From positions 1 to 55,213 of the forward strand of contig WAIB01000015.1 in the NCBI GenBank assembly GCA_009873655.1: a stretch of DNA of 55,213 bases. Direction: 5' to 3'. The notes under the pieces were generated by a model. The model was not told the origin of the DNA. It worked only from the letters and a program-made list of their open reading frames with translations, and did not search any database. This document shows, piece by piece, positions 8,279-15,159 of the stretch; position 1 is the stretch's first letter; the number at the start of each line of letters is the position of its first letter. The stretch comes from Nitrospinota bacterium (GTDB taxonomy: Bacteria; Nitrospinota; Nitrospinia; Nitrospinales; VA-1). The translations under genes were made by a program, and so were the position numbers.

Positions 8279-9666
8279 TCATTGACACCCACGCACATAT
8301 AGATGTTGCCGATTATGAAGAAGACCGCGAAGCGGTAATCGAACGCGCACGGGAAAGCGGCGTTCAATACATGTTAAATATCGGCTGCGATATTGAAAGC
8401 AGCTATCGGTCGTTGGAGCTTGCCGAACAATACGATTTTATTTATGCGACCGCAGGGATTCACCCGCACGATGTAAAATTAATAGACCATGATACCTACT
8501 CCCACCTCCGGCAATTGCTGATCCACCCTAAAATGGTGGCCCTCGGAGAAATTGGTCTCGATTATTATAAGAATTATTCCCCGCAAGACTTACAACGCAC
8601 CCATTTTTACAAACAAATCGAGTTGGCCCGTGACATGGGAAAGCCCATCATCGTCCACAGTCGCGACGCAAAAGAAGATATCATTTCTATTCTGTCGGAG
8701 TTTTATCCCAAAGATCCCACCGCTCACTCGGGAATATTTCACTGCTTTTCAGGAGATCAGGAATTGGCCGATGCTGCATTGGAAATGGGATTTTATATTT
8801 CCTTTTCCGGTTCGGTGACCTTCAAGAAAGCAGATGAGCTGCGTGAGGTGGCAAAAAATATTCCCGCCGACCGTTTGTTTGCTGAAACCGATTGTCCTTA
8901 TCTCACGCCGGTCCCACATCGCGGCAAGCGCAACGAACCCGCATATGTCAATTTTACCGCGGAAAAACTGGCGGAAATTCGCGGTTTGAAAATCGAAGAT
9001 GTTGAACGCACCATGGCCTTGAACTTTTTCGAATTGTTCGGCATTGGCGAGCAGGCAGAAACAGGAACCGTTTCTTATAAAATTCGCAATTCACTTTATC
9101 TCAACCTGACGCAACGGTGCACCGCCGATTGTGTATTCTGCACACGGCTCACCAAACCCGTTGTCCAGGGCTACAACTTAAAGCTGGACCGGGAACCCAC
9201 TGCCCAGGAAGTCTGGGAATCGATTGATGATCCCAAAAAATACGATGAGGTCGTTTTTTGCGGATTTGGCGAACCCACACTGAGGCTGGATGTCATCAAG
9301 GAAGTGGCTAAAAAAATAAAAGACGCTGGAGGACGAGTCCGGCTCAACACCAACGGTCACGGAAACGTGATCAACAAACGAAACATCCTCCCCGAGTTAT
9401 CGGGGCTGATTGACGAAGTATCGGTGAGCCTCAATGCTGATTCCTCTGAGGCGTACGATGAAATCTGCCAACCTTTGCCCATGTTCCGAAATGGCATTTA
9501 CGAAAAAATAAAAGAGTTCATTGAAGAAGCAAAAAAGCATATCCCCGAAGTACAGGCATCTATCGTCACTCACCAACGCGGAGTGGATGAGACAAGATGT
9601 GAAGAAATGGCAAACAACGAATTCGGTGTCAAATACCGGGCCAGAAGATACAACATCGTCGGCTAG
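8275..9666 (+). CDS. TatD family nuclease fused to a radical SAM domain
   Basis: A 463-residue two-domain protein. Residues 1-255 are a complete TatD metal-dependent DNase: THAHID (H6, H8), E92 in GEIGLDYY, H128, H156 in HCFSGD and D206 in ETDCPYL. Residues about 265-463 form a short radical SAM domain with the cluster motif C282-x3-C286-x2-C289 and the GGE-like strand FCGFGEPTL. TatD-linked radical SAM proteins are known as separate neighbours and as fusions; their substrate is unknown to me. The radical SAM part is only about 200 residues, probably an incomplete barrel. It overlaps metG by 4 bases, a usual place for tatD. Confidence 0.9.
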   Translation: MIIDTHAHIDVADYEEDREAVIERARESGVQYMLNIGCDIESSYRSLELAEQYDFIYATAGIHPHDVKLIDHDTYSHLRQLLIHPKMVALGEIGLDYYKNYSPQDLQRTHFYKQIELARDMGKPIIVHSRDAKEDIISILSEFYPKDPTAHSGIFHCFSGDQELADAALEMGFYISFSGSVTFKKADELREVAKNIPADRLFAETDCPYLTPVPHRGKRNEPAYVNFTAEKLAEIRGLKIEDVERTMALNFFELFGIGEQAETGTVSYKIRNSLYLNLTQRCTADCVFCTRLTKPVVQGYNLKLDREPTAQEVWESIDDPKKYDEVVFCGFGEPTLRLDVIKEVAKKIKDAGGRVRLNTNGHGNVINKRNILPELSGLIDEVSVSLNADSSEAYDEICQPLPMFRNGIYEKIKEFIEEAKKHIPEVQASIVTHQRGVDETRCEEMANNEFGVKYRARRYNIVG

Positions 9667-9714
9667 CTACCCCCTCTCCCCAATAGAACCAACCTGTTCC
9701 AGTAACTTCCATTC

Positions 9715-9736
9715 CCTGTAGTAGTCCTACTACAGG
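9715..9736. repeat. Perfect 10-base inverted repeat upstream of the DUF2892 gene
   Basis: CCTGTAGTAG and CTACTACAGG separated by TC: a 22-base near-perfect palindrome. The right arm then pairs again with CCTG at 9740-9743 (CAGG-AAA-CCTG). No T-run follows, so it is a poor terminator for the tatD fusion gene. It lies 194 bases upstream of the DUF2892 ATG in a 263-base gap with no gene, so it may be a protein-binding site. Confidence 0.5.
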
Positions 9737-9929
9737 AAACCTGAAAAACCACTTCAAAAACTTGGTCTTTTCCGCGATTTTTTTGCCTCCTCAATATCTC
9801 TAAACTGAATTCAAGGATTAGAGACGGTCCGCTGGTTCCGGGTTTCATTTTTCTCAATTGCTTAACCGCAAAGAAAGGAATCGGCGGGCTTTCTGCAAAA
9901 TAAACCTGAATTTTTAAAGGAGAAATATC

Positions 9930-10139
9930 ATGACACATTGTAACGTTGGACCTACCGATCGCGCTTTAAGAATGGTTGCGGGTATCGTTCTGATTGACTA
10001 TGGAACCTACCTAGCTGGAACCGTTGGCATCATAATGGGTGTTGTTGGTTTGATCCCTTTATTCACCGGCATGGCTGGCAGATGCCCCGCTTATTCGCTT
10101 TTTAAGATCAACACCTGCAGGACCAATCATCCCGTTTAA
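9930..10139 (+). CDS. DUF2892 / YgaP-like small membrane protein
   Basis: A 69-residue protein starting MTHCNVGPTDRALRMVAG, the common opening of DUF2892 proteins (the membrane part of YgaP-like rhodaneses), then two hydrophobic segments with a GxxPLFTGMAGRCPAYSLF motif. Cys4 and Cys51 are conserved positions. The ATG has a strong AAAGGAG site 7 bases upstream. No rhodanese domain is attached. It sits 24 bases ahead of a cytochrome c gene, so a thiol or redox role is possible but unproven. Confidence 0.85.
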   Translation: MTHCNVGPTDRALRMVAGIVLIDYGTYLAGTVGIIMGVVGLIPLFTGMAGRCPAYSLFKINTCRTNHPV

Positions 10140-10163
10140 TTTAGGCTGGGAGTGAATATTTTC

Positions 10164-10616
10164 ATGATTAATAAGATCAAATACGTAAAGGCAGGGATCC
10201 TGGCTTGGGTTATGGGGTCCCTGATTACCATAGACTGGAACGCACCCGCTATGGCCTTTCACCCCGATGTGTACACAACACGGGTACCCTTGGAACAACT
10301 GGAAACATTGCAGGAAATGGAAAACCCGTTTCCCGCTACACAAGAAAGAGTGGAAGCCGGCAAAAAAATTTATTTTGGAAAAGGGCTATGCGTTACCTGT
10401 CACAGCAAAAATGGAAAAGGCGTCCGTCTTCCGGGACATTCGCCAAGAGATTTTACAGACCTCAAATGGCAAAACACCCGGACGGATGGCGAATTGATGT
10501 GGATCTTGAAAAACGGAAGTCCGGGAACAGGAATGCCAGTTCGAGTTGGAAAAGTTATATCTGAAGAAGAAGGCTGGAACGTTATTCAATTTATCAGGAC
10601 CTTTAAGGGTAAATAA
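10164..10616 (+). CDS. Periplasmic monohaem cytochrome c
   Basis: A 150-residue secreted protein. Signal peptide about residues 1-31 with probable cleavage after APAMA; one haem motif CVTCH at residues 76-80; a later GTGMPV supplies the likely Met ligand, as in class I cytochromes c. The first 30 mature residues are an extension ahead of the haem fold. ATG 10164 has GGGAG 11 bases upstream; a GTG at 10152 in the same frame is the alternative. Electron partners are not identifiable, though a di-haem peroxidase lies 1 kb downstream on the other strand. Confidence 0.88.
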   Translation: MINKIKYVKAGILAWVMGSLITIDWNAPAMAFHPDVYTTRVPLEQLETLQEMENPFPATQERVEAGKKIYFGKGLCVTCHSKNGKGVRLPGHSPRDFTDLKWQNTRTDGELMWILKNGSPGTGMPVRVGKVISEEEGWNVIQFIRTFKGK

Positions 10617-10620
10617 TGTA

Positions 10621-11076
10621 ATGAAAAACTTAAAACTGAACTCCCTTGCCACAGACCTGAATAAAGAACCGCCCAGAAGCCCCCGCACCATGCTGGGCGG
10701 GTACGTGATACTGGCGCGTTGCGTGGACAAATGCCGGTCTTTCCTTGCGGGCAAAAACGGGGAATACAATTACTGGCCCTGCTCCTTATGTGAAGAACTG
10801 GAAGCGTTCACAGGAGTGGATCATGAATACATGAAAGATTTCATCGCCACCGGGGCCTCTGATGAGGAAGTCGCCGAATGGTTCAACGACCATTCCAAAA
10901 TAAAAAGTAAAAGCGAGAAAACAAAATGGAACCACAAAATCAGGGATATGCGAATCAGCGAAATGCCCGAGCAGGCCCAGGAGTTCCTCGAAAAATACAT
11001 ACAGGAGAATCTACCCACTCATCCCCCCGTGCATGTCTGGTTTGATGTTTTCGATATTGAGGAAAAAAGAATTTAA
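10621..11076 (+). CDS. DUF5069 domain protein
   Basis: A 151-residue soluble protein recognised as DUF5069 by features such as PRSPRTMLGGYVILARCVDK, the tryptophan-rich GEYNYWPCSL segment and helix-rich remainder. No membrane segment or signal peptide. ATG 10621 lies 4 bases after the cytochrome c stop, suggesting co-transcription; a longer frame runs back into that gene and is rejected. Function of the family is not known to me. Confidence 0.8.
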   Translation: MKNLKLNSLATDLNKEPPRSPRTMLGGYVILARCVDKCRSFLAGKNGEYNYWPCSLCEELEAFTGVDHEYMKDFIATGASDEEVAEWFNDHSKIKSKSEKTKWNHKIRDMRISEMPEQAQEFLEKYIQENLPTHPPVHVWFDVFDIEEKRI

Positions 11077-11167
11077 CAATTTCAAAACTCAACTTTCCCT
11101 TGCCGGGGCTTTTACCCTATAATCGGGAATCATTATCTTTTCTTAACCGGCGGCAAAGGAAAACATC

Positions 11168-11587
11168 ATGGAAGACACTCAGGATAATCCATCTCCAAAG
11201 GCAGGCTTGGGCTGGGCATCCCTTGGAGCAGGGCTTGCCGGAATCAGTGTTATGCTCGGTGCTTTTGGAGCGCACTCCTTAAAGGCCCGCCTGACAGAAA
11301 AAAAACTCGCTACGTTCCACACGGCTACCGACTATCTGGGCTACCATTCCCTGGGGCTGATCGCCATTGGTATTCTTATATTTGTTCTCAAGGGGGAAAC
11401 CGCAAAAAAATTGAAACGCTCCGCTATTTGGATCGTTGTTGGGGTCGTTTTGTTTTGCGGCAGTCTGTATGGCCTGGTGTTTGATGGGCCCCGGTTTTTA
11501 GGTCCCGTGACTCCCCTGGGGGGACTCAGTTTTATGATAGGCTGGTTCACCGCGGCTTTCACTTTATTAAAAGCCAGGAAAGAATAA
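11168..11587 (+). CDS. DUF423 membrane protein
   Basis: A 139-residue inner-membrane protein with four hydrophobic segments. Family marks: LGAFGAHSLKARL near residue 35, FHTATDYLGYHSLGL near 50-65, and FCGSLYGL plus LGPVTPLGGLSFMIGW toward the end. The N-terminal 12 residues are polar. The ATG follows GGCAAAGGAAA. It is the last plus-strand gene of this group and ends at a shared terminator. Biochemical function of DUF423 is unknown. Confidence 0.88.
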   Translation: MEDTQDNPSPKAGLGWASLGAGLAGISVMLGAFGAHSLKARLTEKKLATFHTATDYLGYHSLGLIAIGILIFVLKGETAKKLKRSAIWIVVGVVLFCGSLYGLVFDGPRFLGPVTPLGGLSFMIGWFTAAFTLLKARKE

Positions 11588-11626
11588 AAAAAGCCCCGGG
11601 ATTAACCCGGAGCCTTTAAAATTTTC
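11588..11626. terminator. Bidirectional terminator between DUF423 and cytochrome c peroxidase genes
   Basis: A G/C-rich stem (CCGGG/CCCGG with an ATTAA loop, extended by further pairs across one mismatch, 11593-11613) is flanked by AAAAAAA on the left and TTTAAAATTTT on the right. It serves as an intrinsic terminator for both convergent genes. Confidence 0.75.
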
Positions 11627-11636
11627 GGACCGTTAT

Positions 11637-12629
11637 TCAGGGCAGGTCCGGATAGGTGACCTCGATAGGTTCGCCATCCAGGGCTTTTAGAAATTCCACC
11701 AGATCTTTTTTCTCCTGCCTGGTCAATCCGAGAGGTGTGATGAAGGGACTTAAGTTTTCCTTTACATCCCCTCCCCGATCATAAAACTCAACCACATCTT
11801 CCAAAGTCGCTTCGGTCCCATTATGCATATAAGGGGCAGACTGGCTGATACTCCTTAAGCCTGGGGTTTTAAAAGCACCTTTGTCAAAATCTTCTTTGGT
11901 TTGATTATATCGACCCAGGTCTTCCTTTAAAGGGCCGGCGGGTTTTACACCAATATTATGAAATCCGCTATCTGTAAAGACAGGACCATTATGGCAAATG
12001 GAACATTTGGCTTTTCCAAAAAACAGATTCATTCCATTCACTGCTGATTTGGACATGGCAGATTTATCACCCGCCCAGTATTTATCGTAGGAAGAATTTT
12101 TTGAAACGACCGATCTCTCAAAGGTCGCGATCGCCTTCGCAATATTGTCCATGGTTATGGAGTTTGCCCCGAAAACCTTTACAAACTGTTTGACATAGCC
12201 GGGAATGGCTTTTAATTCTCGAACCAATTCATCATAATCCTGGTTCATTTCCCCCTTGGCACCGATAGGACCTTTCGCCTGATCCTCCAGTGTCTTCTTC
12301 CTGCCATCCCACATTTGAACTTTGAAATAACCGCTGTTTATAACGGTGGGTGCATGCCGGCCCAACTCCTTCTGGCCATCTCCAATAGTACGAGGGAGAC
12401 CATCGCCCCATCCCAGCCCTGGATTATGGCAGGTAGCGCAACTTATCCAGTTGCTCCCGGACAAACGCGGGTCAAAATAAAGCATCTTTCCCAATGCTTC
12501 TTTTTCCGCAGACCATTTATTGTCCGCAGGATACTCCATTTTCGGAACGGGCTCGTAAACCGAGTCTTCCGCCCATGTCAAAGGCGATGAAATAATCACC
12601 ATCACGAATGCAATAATCAAATGACGCAT
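11637..12629 (-). CDS. Di-haem cytochrome c peroxidase family protein
   Basis: A periplasmic peroxidase that would reduce H2O2 with electrons from small cytochromes. It has 330 residues, a signal peptide ending near TWA (20), and two haem sites: CATCH at 64-68 and CSICH at 209-213. YMHNG near residue 270 contains the Met expected to ligate the high-potential haem. LRSISQSAPYMHNGTEATLEDVV is typical of the family. A strong AGGAGAGAGG site precedes the ATG. It is last in a minus-strand operon behind msrA, ppiC and a Met/His-rich protein, pointing to peroxide or oxidative stress. MauG-like function is less likely. Confidence 0.93.
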   Translation of the reverse strand: MRHLIIAFVMVIISSPLTWAEDSVYEPVPKMEYPADNKWSAEKEALGKMLYFDPRLSGSNWISCATCHNPGLGWGDGLPRTIGDGQKELGRHAPTVINSGYFKVQMWDGRKKTLEDQAKGPIGAKGEMNQDYDELVRELKAIPGYVKQFVKVFGANSITMDNIAKAIATFERSVVSKNSSYDKYWAGDKSAMSKSAVNGMNLFFGKAKCSICHNGPVFTDSGFHNIGVKPAGPLKEDLGRYNQTKEDFDKGAFKTPGLRSISQSAPYMHNGTEATLEDVVEFYDRGGDVKENLSPFITPLGLTRQEKKDLVEFLKALDGEPIEVTYPDLP

Positions 12630-12645
12630 AAATTCCCTCTCTCCT

Positions 12646-13107
12646 TTAATGGCAGTTTTCTAACCCTCTTTTTTGCAGGTATTTCTGATGATAATCCTCC
12701 GCAATATAATACTTTGACGCGGCGGTTATCTCGGTAACGATAGGACTTGGAAATCGCCCTGCATTTTTTTCTTTAGACTTTATTGCCGCGGCCTCCTGCT
12801 GTGAATCCTGAAAATATATTGCCGATCGATATTGAGTGCCAATGTCCGGTCCCTGCCTGTTTAATGTTGTCGGATCATGGCAACCCCAAAATACATCGAG
12901 AAGTTCTTCATACGATACGGAAGAAGGGTCAAACTCAACCCAAACAACTTCTGCATGGCCGGTTTTTCCTGTGCACACCTGTTCGTAAGCAGGATTCTCC
13001 GTGGTGCCTCCGGAATAACCAACAGAAGTGGAAGTGACCCCCTTCACCCTTCCAAATGCGACCTCGACACCCCAAAAACAGCCTGCTCCGAAAACTGCTA
13101 TTGCCAT
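12646..13107 (-). CDS. msrA: Peptide methionine sulfoxide reductase A
   Basis: Reduces methionine-S-sulfoxide in damaged proteins. A 153-residue protein with the catalytic GCFWG (Cys10), GYSGGTTENPAYEQVCTGKTGHAE, and IGTQYRSAIY. A C-terminal Cys near the end (ENCH) may resolve the sulfenic acid. ATG 13107 was chosen because AAGGAGG stands just upstream; a longer frame to 13140 overlaps the ppiC gene and is rejected. No signal peptide, so it is cytoplasmic. It starts 10 bases after ppiC. Confidence 0.96.
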   Translation of the reverse strand: MAIAVFGAGCFWGVEVAFGRVKGVTSTSVGYSGGTTENPAYEQVCTGKTGHAEVVWVEFDPSSVSYEELLDVFWGCHDPTTLNRQGPDIGTQYRSAIYFQDSQQEAAAIKSKEKNAGRFPSPIVTEITAASKYYIAEDYHQKYLQKRGLENCH

Positions 13108-13117
13108 ATCCCCTCCT

Positions 13118-13396
13118 TTAGCTTCGGCTGGTAATTTCAATCAGATGGTAACCAAACTGGGTTTTAACCGGACCATGAACTTTCCCCACATCATCATTAA
13201 ACACCACCGTATCAAATTCAGGAACCATTTGACCGGGGCTGAATTCCCCTAAATCTCCTCCGCCATTGCCCGACGGACATTCAGAATGCTTTTTTGCCAT
13301 ATCCGCAAAATCCGCACCCTCTTCGATTTGTTTTTTCAAATCCACACATGCTTCCTCGGTCTTTACAAGAATATGTCGAGCGCTTGCTCTAGCCAT
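13118..13396 (-). CDS. ppiC: Parvulin-type peptidyl-prolyl isomerase
   Basis: A single-domain parvulin of 92 residues without signal peptide. Family motifs: ARHILVKTEE at the start, ADFADMAKKHSECPSGNGGGDLGEF in the middle, and VKTQFGYHLIEI at the end. It matches PpiC-type cytoplasmic rotamases in size. The ATG overlaps the end of the preceding gene by 8 bases, so translation is probably coupled. Confidence 0.94.
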   Translation of the reverse strand: MARASARHILVKTEEACVDLKKQIEEGADFADMAKKHSECPSGNGGGDLGEFSPGQMVPEFDTVVFNDDVGKVHGPVKTQFGYHLIEITSRS

Positions 13397-14192
13397 TTGT
13401 GTTTCCTTTCTTAATGTAAAATCTAAAATACAATCCGGTTAATATCAATCCCATCACTGCCAGGGCCGTAAAATGTTTTAAATATTTAGCCGAATACCAG
13501 GAGGGAGAAAACTGGATGAATCCCTTAATCTCCCCGGAATAATGTTTTAACATTTCTCCATATTCTACCATCAGCCGGACGGGAAAACGATCTTCATCCA
13601 CATTCGGCCCACGCTGGACGGTCACCTCAAAACTTTTCATGGACTTTCCTCGCAGTGTAAAACCCATCATGCCATCAAAGTTTTCGGCAACCATTCCCGG
13701 GGGCAACAACAGCATCATCCTGATATTTTTTAAAGAGTCAGACTGATTGTTCAGGAAAATCTTCAATATGGACGACTCGGATCCCCCCGAAGATTTAATA
13801 CTACCCCCAATTTGCGACTGCACCGGTTCTTTAAAATAAAATGAGTCAGAATGTAGAACTGATTTCTCATCCCCCTTAAGCGTCATATATTTCACCATGG
13901 CGGAGATAGGATACGTCCCCACCCTTAGAACGGGTGGATGCTGTTTATTTTCAAGGGTGATTTTCTGTCCAGGTCCCAACTCCCGAATTGCAGTCATCAT
14001 AGACATGGAGTGGTGAAAGTGAAACATGGGGTGAACATGAAAAACCGGATTCGAGCCTGTATTTTCTAAAGTTAAATAAAGGTCCACTCGCCCCTTTTCA
14101 TTTACATCACTCGATATTGAAACTTTAATCGGCTGTCCCAGCGCCATCCCCGGACAAATAACCAATACAATCAATACTAAAAGAACCCGCAT
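13389..14192 (-). CDS. Secreted/membrane-anchored protein with Met/His-rich motif, function unknown
   Basis: A 267-residue protein with a signal peptide (cleavage near GMALG), a beta-rich exported region, and a C-terminal membrane helix (about 240-258) with a short basic tail. Near residues 48-65 a run of His and Met (FHVHPMFHFHHSMSMM) could bind copper or another metal. Two halves, each looking like an immunoglobulin-like beta sandwich (NEW3-type), are suggested by the text LTLENTGSNPVF and LFLNNQ-like strands. It is the first gene of the operon with parvulin, msrA and a cytochrome c peroxidase. I do not recognise a named family. Confidence 0.75.
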   Translation of the reverse strand: MRVLLVLIVLVICPGMALGQPIKVSISSDVNEKGRVDLYLTLENTGSNPVFHVHPMFHFHHSMSMMTAIRELGPGQKITLENKQHPPVLRVGTYPISAMVKYMTLKGDEKSVLHSDSFYFKEPVQSQIGGSIKSSGGSESSILKIFLNNQSDSLKNIRMMLLLPPGMVAENFDGMMGFTLRGKSMKSFEVTVQRGPNVDEDRFPVRLMVEYGEMLKHYSGEIKGFIQFSPSWYSAKYLKHFTALAVMGLILTGLYFRFYIKKGNTNG

Positions 14193-14290
14193 GAATTTTG
14201 CTCTTGATTTGTTGTTAAATTTTGCCTTCCATTCTAAATCAATTGCTGCAATAGAACAATGAAATGCTCCTTTATATTAGGGGGACTAGT

Positions 14291-14309
14291 TGTTATTATT
14301 GAAATAACA
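14291..14309. repeat. Small inverted repeat upstream of the slipin gene
   Basis: TGTTATT-ATTGA-AATAACA, seven perfect AT-rich pairs, ends 25 bases before the slipin ATG. It may be an operator or a leader hairpin; chance is also plausible in this AT-rich gap. Confidence 0.25.
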
Positions 14310-14334
14310 GTTGAAACCTTTTAGGAGAATCATC

Positions 14335-15096
14335 ATGGATGCTTTGCTGCCGGTTTTCATATTTCTAATTCTGCTGATTTGGAGCATGATTAAAATAATG
14401 AGGGAATATGAAAGGGCAGTGGTATTTCTCCTGGGACGATTCTGGAAGGTAAAAGGCCCCGGCATCATTATCGTTGTCCCGGTAATTCAATCCATGGTCA
14501 AGGTAAGCTTGCGCACGGTGGTCATGGACGTCCCACCCCAGGACATCATTACCAAGGACAACGTTACCGTTAAAGTCAATGCAGTCATCTATTTTCGCGT
14601 TGTCGACTCCCAAAAAGCCATCATTGAAGTCGAAGATTATTTATACGCCACATCCCAGCTTGCCCAGACCACATTGAGGAGCATATTAGGACAAAGCAAC
14701 CTGGATGACCTGTTATCAAACAGGGAAGAAATCAATTCCCATTTACAAAAAGTCATCGACGAACAAACAGAACCCTGGGGCGTCAAGGTTGCGAACGTGG
14801 AAGTCAAAAATGTGGATTTACCCCAGGAAATGCAAAGAGCCCTCGCAAAACAGGCAGAGGCTGAAAGGGAACGACGCGCAAAAGTCATCAATGCCCAGGG
14901 TGAATTTGAAGCCGCCCAGAAAACCTGTGATGCCGCAGACTTAATCGGCTCACACCCCCCCGCCTTACAACTGCGATTTTTTCAAACTTTGCTTGATCTT
15001 TCCAGTGGAGAAGGAGCCAATACCTACATCCCGATTCCTTTGGAATTATTTGACACCGTTAGAAATAAAGGAGGGGGAAAAAATCCTGAACAGTAA
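14335..15096 (+). CDS. Slipin / stomatin-like SPFH protein
   Basis: A 253-residue membrane scaffold protein of the SPFH family. One N-terminal hydrophobic helix (about 5-25) is followed by [21 protein letters not shown], the canonical slipin opening, then the SPFH domain to about 190 and a helical [18 protein letters not shown] stretch. AGGAG lies 7 bases before ATG 14335; an upstream in-frame start at 14311 lacks a ribosome site. No NfeD partner is next to it. It faces the oxidative-stress operon and lies 63 bases before the DUF4175 gene. Confidence 0.92.
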   Translation: MDALLPVFIFLILLIWSMIKIMREYERAVVFLLGRFWKVKGPGIIIVVPVIQSMVKVSLRTVVMDVPPQDIITKDNVTVKVNAVIYFRVVDSQKAIIEVEDYLYATSQLAQTTLRSILGQSNLDDLLSNREEINSHLQKVIDEQTEPWGVKVANVEVKNVDLPQEMQRALAKQAEAERERRAKVINAQGEFEAAQKTCDAADLIGSHPPALQLRFFQTLLDLSSGEGANTYIPIPLELFDTVRNKGGGKNPEQ

Positions 15097-15159
15097 GTAA
15101 AATCTCAAAAAAGGATCAAGCCCTGTTTCAATCACTATCTTTTTACCTTTTAAATATTT

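Noticed and set aside
9663-9938. A 91-codon frame on the minus strand in the gap before the DUF2892 gene
   Set aside because: No ribosome site or family features, and it overlaps the tatD fusion end and the DUF2892 start; more likely a chance frame.
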